Shown in pieces: positions 17,089 through 26,745 of a DNA stretch of 64,000 nt. Each line of letters begins with the position of its first letter. The stretch's first letter is position 1. The stretch is from assembly GCF_000196255.1 (NCBI RefSeq), contig NC_006371.1:1665447-1729446 (forward strand), given 5' to 3'. Position numbers and translations under genes: made by a program. Below the pieces are notes generated by a model that was given only the letters and a program-made list of their open reading frames with translations, searched no databases and was not told where the DNA came from. The stretch is from Photobacterium profundum SS9 (GTDB lineage: Bacteria > Pseudomonadota > Gammaproteobacteria > Enterobacterales > Vibrionaceae).

Positions 17089-19398
17089 ATGCATTGGCTA
17101 TTAAACGCAATCCTATACTCAATTCAAAAGCCGAAACAGACATTATTAGCATGTATCGGTTTCCTTTTTCTCCTTGGCGCAGGACTTCAGTATCTGTTTT
17201 TTGAAGGTGACTACCGTATCTGGTTTAACCCTGGAAGCGACTATATCCAAGCAATTGATGCTATGGAAAATACTTATAGTAAGTCCGATAACATTATCTT
17301 AGTTGTTACCAGTAATGAAGGAGACATCTATACGCAGGAAAATTTAATAGCCATTGCCAGTATTACCAATGATGCTTGGAAAATGCCCTATTCCACTCGA
17401 GTCGACTCCATAACCAACTACCAATACAGCTTTTCTGAGCGTGGCGACTTGATAGTACTGGACCTTTATGATCCCGATGATATCCACTTCACGCCCGATC
17501 AGGTGAAAACGATTGCACGCAATGAGCCGACTTTGATGTCGCGTTTAGTAAGTGATGCACCAGATGTAACAGGGATCAATGTCACCCTGTCTATTCCTTT
17601 AGCTGATCAATCTCAGACTTATGCCGATATTGCCCGTTTCGCTCGTACTTTAAAAGCTAATGTTGAAGCTGAGCATCCGTCACTCTCAGTAGGCATTACA
17701 GGTTTTGCCATGCTGAACCATAGCTTCAATGAAAGCGCCCTCGAAGATATGGTAACTCTTGTCCCAGCGATGCTTGGTATTATCTTTCTAGCATTGGCTC
17801 TGATCCAGCGCTCGCTGAAAGAGGCGGGACTTATCATGATCGTGTTGTTTTTTACCCTGCTTATGCTGCAGGGTATTGCTGGTTGGCTGGGTATCTCTAT
17901 TAACTCGGCTACCGCTAACACCACTACGTTGATTTTGACGCTTTCCGTCGCAGATTGTATTCATATTTTCAACAGTTTTCACAGTCAATACCGACGAAAA
18001 GAGGATAAAACTAAGGCATTGCGTTATGCCATCAGCAGCAACTTTATGCCTTTGCTGATTACCAGCTTGACAACATCTGTAGGCTTCCTGACACTAAACT
18101 TTTCAAACTCACCACCGATCCGCAGTTTTGGTAATATTGTCGCCATAGGAATGATTGTTGCCTTTGTGGTGGCGGTAGTTTTATTGCCATGCTTGATCCA
18201 GCTTTGTTCTATATTACCATCAAAACAATCGCGAGATCGGATCGCGCCTGCCGTGAATTGCTTAATCCGTTACCGTCGCCCACTATTCTTTGGTTGCTCT
18301 CTTCTTATGCTTGGGTTGATCACAGCCTTGCCAAAGAATCATATTAATAATGATCTTGTTCAATATTTTTCATCAAAAACCGAATTTCGCCAAACGACAG
18401 ATTATTTTGCCGAGAAGATTTCTGGGCTTACAACTATCGAATATTCGCTCGTCGCAGGGGAAGCTGGGGGGATTAACGAACCTGAGTTTATCCAAACGGT
18501 TGCTGACTTCACTGCCTGGCTACGTCTGCAGCCAGAAACCAACCATGTCTACAGCCTTAGTGATACCTTTAAGCGCCTCAACATGAACATTCATGATGAC
18601 AACCTAGCCTATTACAAGCTCCCTCAACAACGTGAATTGGCTGCGCAATATTTACTGCTTTATGAATTATCATTACCTTTTGGGCTTAACCTGACCAATC
18701 AGGTGAACTTAGACAAGTCTGCAACCCGTGTGATTGCCACTTTCGAAAACATTGGCAGTGCCAAAACTGTTGCCCTTGAAGTACGAAGCCGCGCTTGGCT
18801 GGAGCAACATGCCCCTAAATATCAGACCAAGATTGCCAGTGCCGCTCTGATGTTTTCACACGTAGGTGAAAATAATATGACAGCGATGCTCTATGCTAGT
18901 GTCTTGGCCTTGATAATCATCTCGGCATTGGTGGGGATATCGCTTCGCTCATGGCGACTTGGTGCAGTTCTACTCGTTCCGACAATTTTACCAGCCGCTG
19001 CAGGATTTGGGCTATGGGGGATCATTAATGGCGAAGTAAATATGGGAATATCTATGGTGTGCTCAATGACCTTTGGGATCATTGTCGATTTTTGTGTCCA
19101 TATTGCCAGTCGCTACTCTCAGCAAATTAAAGCGGGAGAAACGTCTATTGCAGCCCTGCAGTATGCCTATAGTAAGGTACTTGTCCCGATTTTGGTTACA
19201 ACCGTTGTTCTGTGTGCCGGTTTCTCTATTCTATTGATGTCAAATTTTAAGTTTAATTCGGGAATGGGGGCTGTCACCACCATAGTGATTGTGCTGGCGT
19301 TGCTTACCAATTTATTTATCTTTCCGCAATTACTTATATGGTTTGGCAACTCTAGCCGCCAGTTATCTTTCAGTCGGAAGATTGCTAAGTTTGATTGA
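17089..19398 (+). CDS. RND/MMPL-family exporter
   Basis: Inner-membrane transporter of 769 residues with the two-fold RND layout: one N-terminal helix (TLLACIGFLFLLGAGLQYLF), a periplasmic domain, five helices (from about residue 225), a second helix/periplasmic domain and five final helices. Family motifs: SVADCIHIFNSFHSQYRRKE and GIIVDFCVHIASRYSQQ. Relatives of this type (MmpL, HpnN) move lipids or hydrophobic metabolites. Starting five bases after the IspH-like gene, it is the natural exporter of the unit's product together with the LolA-like and barrel proteins. Confidence 0.88.
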   Translation: MHWLLNAILYSIQKPKQTLLACIGFLFLLGAGLQYLFFEGDYRIWFNPGSDYIQAIDAMENTYSKSDNIILVVTSNEGDIYTQENLIAIASITNDAWKMPYSTRVDSITNYQYSFSERGDLIVLDLYDPDDIHFTPDQVKTIARNEPTLMSRLVSDAPDVTGINVTLSIPLADQSQTYADIARFARTLKANVEAEHPSLSVGITGFAMLNHSFNESALEDMVTLVPAMLGIIFLALALIQRSLKEAGLIMIVLFFTLLMLQGIAGWLGISINSATANTTTLILTLSVADCIHIFNSFHSQYRRKEDKTKALRYAISSNFMPLLITSLTTSVGFLTLNFSNSPPIRSFGNIVAIGMIVAFVVAVVLLPCLIQLCSILPSKQSRDRIAPAVNCLIRYRRPLFFGCSLLMLGLITALPKNHINNDLVQYFSSKTEFRQTTDYFAEKISGLTTIEYSLVAGEAGGINEPEFIQTVADFTAWLRLQPETNHVYSLSDTFKRLNMNIHDDNLAYYKLPQQRELAAQYLLLYELSLPFGLNLTNQVNLDKSATRVIATFENIGSAKTVALEVRSRAWLEQHAPKYQTKIASAALMFSHVGENNMTAMLYASVLALIIISALVGISLRSWRLGAVLLVPTILPAAAGFGLWGIINGEVNMGISMVCSMTFGIIVDFCVHIASRYSQQIKAGETSIAALQYAYSKVLVPILVTTVVLCAGFSILLMSNFKFNSGMGAVTTIVIVLALLTNLFIFPQLLIWFGNSSRQLSFSRKIAKFD

Positions 19399-19482
19399 AG
19401 TATCAAGGCGCCTTTAGACTGCCGCGTTGTTGCAGCGCTCAGATAGCGTCAAATTATTTCATTACTACAAAGTTCAGTTATC

Positions 19483-19514
19483 ATAGCCAACCTCTTTATC
19501 TGGTTGGCTATTTA
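19483..19514 (+). terminator. Terminator after the exporter
   Basis: ATAGCCAACC, nine-base loop, GGTTGGCTAT followed by TTT: a perfect 10-bp stem that closes the seven-gene unit. Confidence 0.65.
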
Positions 19515-19572
19515 ACACATGCCTTACAAACACAATGACGCCAAACGTCATCATTCCCCCCCTATATAAGAG

Positions 19573-20012
19573 ATGTCAGGAAAAAGCAGGTGCAAAATAT
19601 TTTTTGATGATTGTGTCTGTTTTTTTCCAGAATATCGGAAAGCACAGAAAATTATGGCAGAGATAAAAACAGAAGGCTTTGAGTTCTTCGGCGTGGAAGA
19701 ACGAGAATTTCGTATGATGGTTATTGAGCGTATTGAAACCATGATGGTTCATTCAAAGCTGTCTAAAAATACACTAGCGCAAAAAGCGAATCTAGGTCGC
19801 TCGATATTTTCCGTATTGCCAAAGCTCTTGATATCAGCATTCTACAAATATTTCCAATGACAGAACTTGAACGACAGCATGGCGGGCAATTACCTCTCTC
19901 AGCAAGTACGTTGAATTTTCTCGATCAAATGCTCGCGGCACCAAAAGAAGACATAGAGTTTCTGAGCAATTTCTATAAAGAGTTGCAAAAACGTGAACGG
20001 AGCGGTAATTAG
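19573..20012 (+). pseudogene. XRE-type regulator with frameshift
   Basis: The first part (from ATG 19573 or 19654) ends in a helix-turn-helix, LSKNTLAQKANLGRS. Near 19800-19810 the frame must move by one base to continue as IFRIAKALDISILQIFP and on to KELQKRERSGN, with the stop at 20010-20012. Rejoined it would be a regulator of about 120-150 residues. One base seems missing in the TCGATATTTT stretch. Either a decayed gene or a sequencing indel. Confidence 0.6.
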
Positions 20013-20198
20013 TTTATATATCTAAATCGCTATGAACTGAATACTAATGAATATTACCCAAACAAAAGTAAGGCAAAACCGCGATATATCTCATTATTTA
20101 AATCATCACTGTAATATTATCTGTAAAAATATAGGGTAAAAGATGCGAAAAATAATAAGAGCGCGAATCGTTAGCGCTAATTTAAATATGGAAAATAT

Positions 20199-20684
20199 AT
20201 GCAGAATTTACGTCAGGCAAGAGCCGAAGATATTATCCGAATTGCTGAAATAGAAAACATTTGCTTCCCAGAAGCAGAGGCTGCAACCTTAAAATCAATA
20301 AAAGAACGGTTCACTGTATTTCCAGAATGTTTCTTTCTATTGGAAATTGACGGAGAAATAGTAGGACATATAAACGGATGTATCTATGACAGTCCTGAGT
20401 TACCAGATGAGCTGTATTCAGACGCATCGTTACATTGCCCAGAAGGTAAATATCAAACAGTCTTCGGACTAGCAGTCACTCCAGAATATCAGCGAAAAGG
20501 GTACGCTTCGTTGCTGACTAAGCACTTTGTGGACGTTAGTAAATACAGAGGACATCACGGCATCGTTTTAACATGCAAAGAGCACCTCATAGACTTCTAT
20601 AAGCAGCATGGATTTATTTTTCAAGGTAAGTCTGCATCTAATCATGGCGGAGTGAGTTGGAATGATATGGTGCTGACTTTCTAA
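20199..20684 (+). CDS. GNAT-family N-acetyltransferase
   Basis: A 161-residue acetyl-CoA-dependent transferase. The pyrophosphate-binding motif reads VTPEYQRKGYASLL (Q-R-K-G-Y-A for the usual Q/R-x-x-G-x-G/A), preceded by the FGLAV strand. IDGEIVGHINGC and FYKQHGFIFQGKS are further family features. It resembles the arylalkylamine/polyamine-like group, but the acceptor cannot be told from sequence. Monocistronic, followed by hairpins. Confidence 0.85.
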   Translation: MQNLRQARAEDIIRIAEIENICFPEAEAATLKSIKERFTVFPECFFLLEIDGEIVGHINGCIYDSPELPDELYSDASLHCPEGKYQTVFGLAVTPEYQRKGYASLLTKHFVDVSKYRGHHGIVLTCKEHLIDFYKQHGFIFQGKSASNHGGVSWNDMVLTF

Positions 20685-20708
20685 CGTCTCTAGCCTAGAT
20701 TTTACCAT

Positions 20709-20749
20709 GCGTGGTGAGCTATTCACCACGCTCGGTTCAGACCGTTTTT
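20709..20749 (+). terminator. Double hairpin terminator after GNAT gene
   Basis: A perfect 9-bp stem GCGTGGTGA/TCACCACGC with loop GCTAT, then CGGT-TCAG-ACCG followed by five T. Confidence 0.7.
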
Positions 20750-20937
20750 AATTGCGTAATGGATAGATAGCCAGATATAGAAAAAGTATTGATAATTGCT
20801 GATCTGGGAAGGTAATAGCTACGCATTTCCCTAGTCGATCTTAATAACTAGGGAAATCTGTTTTGCCAGCATTTTAATTTATCTGAGATTAATAATACCA
20901 ATTCCATTAATTATGGGGTTATTGCAAAAATTCACTC

Positions 20938-21801
20938 TCATCTATTATCCGCCAACTTCATAAAGTAGTTTCCGAGCCTATTTGTGCCATGCCTTGGAGC
21001 AATAGCATCCAGCCCCATGACCGTTAAAAAGAACTCCACAGGACCACCCCATTTTTCAGGAAGTCTTTTTACAACACTCAGTATCAAACCTCGCAGCCAA
21101 TCAGGTAAACAGGTAATTTGCTCTGGTTTGTTTTGCGCAAGAAAGGCGAGCTTAGCAATATCCTTGCCTGATAGAACCTCCGGCCCACCGACATCGAGTT
21201 CCCGTTCATCCCTATCTATCGCCTCAAAGCAGAACTTAGCCAGATCTTCGCCGTGAATCGGGTTCATTTTGACGTCGCCAGCACCAAACAAATAGACTCG
21301 TCCAGCCTTTGCCATCTGATAAACCTCTTCTAAATCTGAGAAAAATCCATTTGGTCTTATCACACAAGGTGTGAGATTTTCTGAACCCAACAAGCGCAGA
21401 GCGAAACGCTCTTTCGCTTTTAACAGCCTAACAGAAGGGTACTTCTCAGCATTAAACGCAGAGACATCAATAAATTTACTAACACCTGCTCGTTCTGCCT
21501 CTTGCAGTAAATTAAGGTTGGCTTGGTAATCAACGTCCATATAACCCAATCCGTCACGCTGTCTGGTGATACCCAAGCATGAGATCACAACATCAATCTC
21601 ATCGCAGATACCGTATAACTCCTCAGGCGCAGTCACCTGCGCTTCGATAACCTGATTGTCACGAGCGCCAAGAGAAAGTAACTTAGGTTTGTTTCTTGCT
21701 ATTGCCTTAAACGCAACGTTCTCAGCTATCAACTGTTTAACAATGTGCGAGCCAAGATAGCCTGTTGAACCAACAATTAAGATACGAGGGCGCGTTTTCA
21801 T
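20938..21801 (-). CDS. NAD(P)-binding atypical SDR / NmrA-like protein
   Basis: About 287 residues from ATG 21801 (MKTRPRILIVGSTGYLGSHI), chosen because GAGGTAAA precedes it; an upstream ATG at 21819 would add six residues. The GSTGYLGS nucleotide-binding loop near residue 12 marks an extended or atypical SDR. The family includes epimerase-like and complex-I-assembly-like proteins. It follows the membrane protein gene closely and is probably co-transcribed under the divergent TetR. Substrate unknown. Confidence 0.8.
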   Translation of the reverse strand: MKTRPRILIVGSTGYLGSHIVKQLIAENVAFKAIARNKPKLLSLGARDNQVIEAQVTAPEELYGICDEIDVVISCLGITRQRDGLGYMDVDYQANLNLLQEAERAGVSKFIDVSAFNAEKYPSVRLLKAKERFALRLLGSENLTPCVIRPNGFFSDLEEVYQMAKAGRVYLFGAGDVKMNPIHGEDLAKFCFEAIDRDERELDVGGPEVLSGKDIAKLAFLAQNKPEQITCLPDWLRGLILSVVKRLPEKWGGPVEFFLTVMGLDAIAPRHGTNRLGNYFMKLADNR

Positions 21802-21822
21802 TTTATTTACCTCTCTCATGGT

Positions 21823-22410
21823 CTATTCGTACTCTGGTCGATATGGCTCTTCACGTAAGACATGACTAATCAATAGTTTTAGATAGAATAACGGCAAAAA
21901 CCAATCCAATCCTTGTGGAGCTTCAAAAGAATAAATGGCAAAAACAATGCTCAATGCATAGAACGTTATGGCAACTGGGCGCTGTAAATAGAGTGACGTT
22001 TGAAGGATAGTTACACAAGCAACCACCATGTAGCCGCCAACTAATGCAATCCACATCATGTCGAAATCAAGAAACGCCCAGCTAAACAGCGATAGCTGAA
22101 CAAAGTGTGTGCCAATAAAGTCCATGTGTTGCTTAAATCCTTGCCCTTCACGGTGGAACCACCTTTTGGCACTGGACGTCGAGTTAGTGATAATGCCACC
22201 AACGATATCTACCGTTAGCAATCCCGCAATAAGGTATTGCGCCCATCCCCAGCCAAGCTGCCAATAGTACGCATAAGCAACCATGATAAAACCAGCAATA
22301 GACGGTATATAGAGCTGTAAGTTTTTCTCCGCTTTGGTTGCCCCTGGACCAATCAGCTTATCAATTCCACAAAAGAACCCTCTTTCTTGCAGGTGGCAAA
22401 TTCCAATCAA
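21823..22410 (-). CDS. Membrane protein of unknown function, 5' end uncertain
   Basis: About 195 residues with at least four hydrophobic helices (YIPSIAGFIMVAYAYYWQLG, QYLIAGLLTVDIVGGIITNS, IALVGGYMVVACVTILQTSL, AITFYALSIVFAIYSF). No family recognised. The open frame can only begin at TTG 22410. ATG 22417 in another frame gives MKIDWNLPPARKR, which looks like a natural N-terminus, so a single-base frameshift near 22370-22385 is likely. First gene of a two-gene unit with the SDR-like gene. Confidence 0.6.
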   Translation of the reverse strand: MIGICHLQERGFFCGIDKLIGPGATKAEKNLQLYIPSIAGFIMVAYAYYWQLGWGWAQYLIAGLLTVDIVGGIITNSTSSAKRWFHREGQGFKQHMDFIGTHFVQLSLFSWAFLDFDMMWIALVGGYMVVACVTILQTSLYLQRPVAITFYALSIVFAIYSFEAPQGLDWFLPLFYLKLLISHVLREEPYRPEYE

Positions 22411-22435
22411 TTTTCATAGCTAAAACCTCTTTTTC

Positions 22436-22502
22436 GACCAGTTGGTCTTTTAAGTTGGCGCGCTTTTATTTAGAGGTAAAGACTTTTTTAGTCCACTTGG
22501 TC
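22436..22502. promoter_or_regulatory. Paired TetR-type operator half-sites
   Basis: GACCAGTTGGTC (22436-22447) and GTCCACTTGGTC (22491-22502) are near-identical 12-bp palindromes in the divergent promoter region between the membrane protein gene and tetR. They suggest control of both directions by the TetR protein. Confidence 0.6.
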
Positions 22503-22563
22503 TATATAGACGTTCTTATGATATAATTCAGTCCACACTATTGGGTACAGCAGAGAAAGTGAC

Positions 22564-23121
22564 ATGCCAAAGATCGTTGATCACGATAAAAAACGTGAAG
22601 AGATTGCCCTGAAGGCAACAGAGGTTTTTCTTGAATATGGCTATAAGAATGTAGGTATGAGGCAGCTCTGTGAACAACTCGGAATGAGTAAAAGTGCGGT
22701 TTATTACTACTACAAAAGTAAAGATGAACTATTTCGTGCTGCGACTGAGGCTATTGTTAACTTCGATGCAGGCGCTCTTGCACACCAGCACTTAGTTGCT
22801 GAGGCTTCATTCGAGCAACGAGTCGAGAACTTTGTTTTGATTTTTCAACAAGTGGCGCCACGATATTTTCAAGAAATGCAGCTAGTCTCAGACTATATCC
22901 AAGTCATTGGCTTAGAGAATGTCGCCGATGATCCTTGTATGGTTCTCGCCAATCAAAAATATATGGTGATGCTAGCTAGCTATGTCTCTGCCGACCATAG
23001 CCGTGAACTATATACACTAATGCTTGGGTTACTAAGCCATCAGCTTATGATGGGAAAAGAGCTAGACAAGGAATATGTGTCTGCACAGGTTAAGAGATAT
23101 TTGGGTGAACTACATCAGTAA
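22564..23121 (+). CDS. TetR-family regulator
   Basis: A 185-residue repressor with the N-terminal helix-turn-helix YKNVGMRQLCEQLGMSKSAV followed by YYYYKSKDELF, and a variable C-terminal ligand domain. Divergent from the membrane protein/SDR-like pair, with palindromic boxes between, so it most likely represses that pair and itself. Inducer unknown. Confidence 0.85.
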   Translation: MPKIVDHDKKREEIALKATEVFLEYGYKNVGMRQLCEQLGMSKSAVYYYYKSKDELFRAATEAIVNFDAGALAHQHLVAEASFEQRVENFVLIFQQVAPRYFQEMQLVSDYIQVIGLENVADDPCMVLANQKYMVMLASYVSADHSRELYTLMLGLLSHQLMMGKELDKEYVSAQVKRYLGELHQ

Positions 23122-23168
23122 AATCGACTAAGAGAAAGGGCTCACTATGCCTAGTAAGCCCTGCAGAA

Positions 23169-25004
23169 CTATTGCAACCGAAGTACTTGGCGCACGTTGT
23201 TGTCACGTTTAATCCAGCCATCAGATTCCATCCGATTCAATACTGGAATCATGTACTTTCTGGATAAACCCGCGCACTCCCTTGCTTCTGCAATATCGAA
23301 GCGATCATCAATTTGGCGACCTTGAATAATGCCCGTCACTAAACTGTCGTATAGGTTTTTCTCGTAATAAATTTTACCTTCGAGTGGCACTGCAAAACCT
23401 AATCGAACCAGATTACGTAGCTCTTTCTGAGCGCCTGGTAATTTCTCTTTTTCTGCTTCAAAGCCTTGCTTTTGGGCTTCAACCATCTTGTTTAAGATCT
23501 GTTTAGCAATAGAAGAAAGTTCTGCCTCATTGCGCCCGTTGCCTAGTGAGTACAGATCGTCATTTTGTCTTAACTTACCATCGGCGACTAATTGCTTTAA
23601 CAAGTCACTAAGAACAGGCACTGACATCTGCACTTTACCACTGAGTTCATTTACCGATAAATCGATTTTCTCGTGTTCAAGGGTCGCGACAATATGCTCG
23701 AAACTGCTTTGATAGCACTCAGGGGTAAATAGCCATTCGCCACATACTTGATATTGCTCTTTATCTGCTAATCCACCCTTTTTCGCATACCCGTAAAGTG
23801 CCATGTTGAGTGTGACATAATCACGCCACTCAGGGCTTTCAGGTAAGTTCATCAGTAAGTCATAGAGCTTATTGCGCAATAGTTTAGGAACGGCACCTGT
23901 CCATAAAATTCCGCCACTATTGACGATATTGCTGCCGCCATGTTGGATCAGCAATAAACGTTGATTCCAAAAGCAGCAAGCGGGGTCTTTTAAGCGTAAC
24001 CGCGCAAGGTTTGTTCCTTTAAACACAAAGATGGTGGCTAACGTATTAAACGTACCAAATGCGACTTCCACTTCGCTGTTATTTCGACATTTTCCGCGTT
24101 CAGGCAGTGCGTCTAACCGAACAATGAGTTCATTGGCAACAAAGGCACCTTCTTTCGATTCCAATAAACAGAAACCGCGTTGTACATCCTTTTTCTTGAT
24201 CCCTTTCAAACCAATCGCGACACGTGAAACAGGTGATGCAGTTTGGATATTCTGATGATATGACTGCAAGCTCTTCACTTGTACTTCAGTGCCAGACGGT
24301 TGCATCACCAGTTTTTGACCCACATGAAATTCACCACCACACAAACTGCCTGTTACCGTTGTACCCACACCATTTACGGTAAATACACGGTCAATGTAGA
24401 GGCGCCCTTCTTGTTGCTGACTTATTTTCTGCTGGCTAGCTTTCTGGTGTCTATCTTGAAGCGCTGTAGCTGATGAATCTAAAACTGGGCGAGAAAGCGT
24501 GTCTAATTTTTGGCAAATATGGTGCTTAAGCGCTTCGATACCCAGAGATTGATGGGCCGACACACTGAGTGAATCGGGAATAAAACCACCGATTTCTAAA
24601 AACTGCTCTAACGCTTCTTCTTCCACTAGCGCGAGCATATCTTTATCGACTAAATCAGACTTGGTTATCACAAGGGTGACATTGTCTATCCCCATTGCGG
24701 TAATAACTTTAAGGTGATCAGTCGACATTGGCATCCAGCCTTCATCGGCAGCCACAACAAACAGCACCATGTCTAGGCTCCACACGCCTGCTACCATGTT
24801 TCGGATAAAACGTTCATGACCCGGAACATCAATAACCCCAACCGCTTCACCATTGTTATGCTTAAAAAAAGCAAAGCCGAGATCGATAGTCATACCGCGT
24901 TTCTTTTCTTGCGGTAAATGGGCCGTTTCAATACCAGTAAGGGCTTTGATCAGTGCTGATTTACCATGATCGACATGGCCAGCAGTACCTACGACATAAC
25001 TCAT
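23169..25004 (-). CDS. selB: Selenocysteine-specific elongation factor SelB
   Basis: GTPase of 611 residues that delivers Sec-tRNA to UGA codons marked by a downstream mRNA hairpin. G1 motif GHVDHGKS (residues 8-15), G3 DVPGHE, G4 TKSD. The EF-Tu-like first half is followed by winged-helix repeats that bind the hairpin. The start overlaps the selA stop (ATGA, four bases), so the pair is coupled. It serves the selenoprotein genes grdA, grdB and selD 3-11 kb away. Confidence 0.95.
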   Translation of the reverse strand: MSYVVGTAGHVDHGKSALIKALTGIETAHLPQEKKRGMTIDLGFAFFKHNNGEAVGVIDVPGHERFIRNMVAGVWSLDMVLFVVAADEGWMPMSTDHLKVITAMGIDNVTLVITKSDLVDKDMLALVEEEALEQFLEIGGFIPDSLSVSAHQSLGIEALKHHICQKLDTLSRPVLDSSATALQDRHQKASQQKISQQQEGRLYIDRVFTVNGVGTTVTGSLCGGEFHVGQKLVMQPSGTEVQVKSLQSYHQNIQTASPVSRVAIGLKGIKKKDVQRGFCLLESKEGAFVANELIVRLDALPERGKCRNNSEVEVAFGTFNTLATIFVFKGTNLARLRLKDPACCFWNQRLLLIQHGGSNIVNSGGILWTGAVPKLLRNKLYDLLMNLPESPEWRDYVTLNMALYGYAKKGGLADKEQYQVCGEWLFTPECYQSSFEHIVATLEHEKIDLSVNELSGKVQMSVPVLSDLLKQLVADGKLRQNDDLYSLGNGRNEAELSSIAKQILNKMVEAQKQGFEAEKEKLPGAQKELRNLVRLGFAVPLEGKIYYEKNLYDSLVTGIIQGRQIDDRFDIAEARECAGLSRKYMIPVLNRMESDGWIKRDNNVRQVLRLQ

Positions 25005-26440
25005 ATTGCAGCCTCCACTTTCTTCGTATCTGTTACATTAGAACAAGATCCTCTTAGCTGAAGATCGAACAGTGCCGCTAATTGCTGACGAAGATATGTG
25101 ATTTCATCATCACTGATTGTGGCAAGATTTAGTTGTACCCTATCGTGCTTAATAACCCCGATGACAGGCAATGGCCAATTACGCATAATCTCTAACAATT
25201 TATCAGCAGATAAGCTGATCGCATTCACTTCTACCGACGACGATGGGCTTTGTTGATCAGGTAACGATCCGCCGCCAACCGTCATTTCAGATCGCACTAT
25301 GCGTAATCGTTCACCAAAACCTTCCGCCAACTGTTGGGCTTTATTTTCAAGCGTAACTTCTGCTTGGGTGATAGAGCGTTCAGCAATACCTTGACCCGTT
25401 TTAAGCTGATTTAATTTACGTACAGCCAGTTCTTCTAACAAGGAATAGACGATACGGCTTGGTCTAAAAGCACGCATCATCGGATTTTTCTCTAAACGTT
25501 TAATTAACGATTGCTTACCTGTGACCATACCCGCTTGTGGACCACCAATAATTTTATCGCCAGAGAAACAAACCAAATCTGCCCCCGCTTTTATGTAACT
25601 CATCACGCTAGGTTCATCGGGCAAGTTTTCTGTTGTAGTACCTGACCCCTGATCAACGGCTAGCACAACATGATCTGGTAGCAGATCAGCAAGATCTTTA
25701 ATGTCTGGCGATTGTGTAAAACCGCGGATCTTAAAATTGGAAGTATGAACAATGAGTACCATCGCGGTATTGTCAGTGACGGCATCAAGGTAATCATCAA
25801 CAGTGGTGATATTGGTTGTACCCACTTCCACCAGCTTGGCACCCGATAGCGCTAGAATATCGGGAATACGAAAACCACCACCAATTTGAATTTGCTCACC
25901 ACGCGACACAATAACTTCTTTGCCTTTCGCGATTTCATGCAACATTAAATAAATAGAAGACGCATTGTTATTAACGACTAACGTATCTTCACCTTTGACT
26001 AAATAATGCATTAATTGCTGCAAAAGCCCTTTACGTTTACCGCGCTTACCCGTCGTTAAATCTATTTCTAAATTACTATAATGCGTATTCACTTCAGTTA
26101 CCGCTTGCCATACATCAGCATCTAACGGTGAACGCCCTAAGTTTGTGTGAACAATCACACCCGTACCATTAATAACACGCTGTAAACGTTGCTGGTTGAC
26201 TTGCCAACATGCGCGTTCAATTCGGCTATAAAGGGTTTCAAGAGAAAAAGGGATATGTTCAGGGTTGCGTAAATGGTCTTTTTTATATCCATTTACTTGC
26301 TCTCTGACAAGGTCAGCCACAACAGGTTGACTCAAGCGCTCGATATATGGCGATAGAAAGGCTTGCTCTAACATTTTACCAATTTGAGGTATCGCAGATA
26401 AGGCGTTTATAGTCATAATTAAACCTGTTTCATCAATCAC
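25001..26440 (-). CDS. selA: L-seryl-tRNA(Sec) selenium transferase SelA
   Basis: PLP enzyme of 479 residues that turns Ser-tRNA(Sec) into Sec-tRNA(Sec) with selenophosphate. The PLP-lysine segment FSGDKIIGGPQAG is present, as are NGTGVIVHTNLGRSPL and VVNNNASSIYLML. Upstream of selB with overlap. ATG 26416 (MTINALSAIPQIG) is an alternative start to 26440. Confidence 0.95.
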   Translation of the reverse strand: MIDETGLIMTINALSAIPQIGKMLEQAFLSPYIERLSQPVVADLVREQVNGYKKDHLRNPEHIPFSLETLYSRIERACWQVNQQRLQRVINGTGVIVHTNLGRSPLDADVWQAVTEVNTHYSNLEIDLTTGKRGKRKGLLQQLMHYLVKGEDTLVVNNNASSIYLMLHEIAKGKEVIVSRGEQIQIGGGFRIPDILALSGAKLVEVGTTNITTVDDYLDAVTDNTAMVLIVHTSNFKIRGFTQSPDIKDLADLLPDHVVLAVDQGSGTTTENLPDEPSVMSYIKAGADLVCFSGDKIIGGPQAGMVTGKQSLIKRLEKNPMMRAFRPSRIVYSLLEELAVRKLNQLKTGQGIAERSITQAEVTLENKAQQLAEGFGERLRIVRSEMTVGGGSLPDQQSPSSSVEVNAISLSADKLLEIMRNWPLPVIGVIKHDRVQLNLATISDDEITYLRQQLAALFDLQLRGSCSNVTDTKKVEAAI

Positions 26441-26745
26441 ATTAAATAACTATTGATAGTTATTTAATAAGACTCACTGAACAAACATTAACCTAGTCTT
26501 AAATGTTAATAGGTGTTTTTATATGAAGTAATTTATAATCGGTGCGAAGACAGAAACGAAGAAAACAGTATTTAAAATAGACGATAGAATACTGAATCGA
26601 AGACTGTGAACGGTGTCATTTAAGACTACACCATGCCACCTCTCCTCTTTAGGAAGAATAAAACATGCATAATTTTCACTCTATGCGTATTTTAATAATT
26701 GATTGGTTTTTTATTTAAATAGTAAAAATTAAAACTATAAAAATT
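26441..26745. other. AT-rich gap between selC and selA
   Basis: About 300 bp with no gene. It must hold the selA-selB promoter on the minus strand. No operator is evident. Confidence 0.4.
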
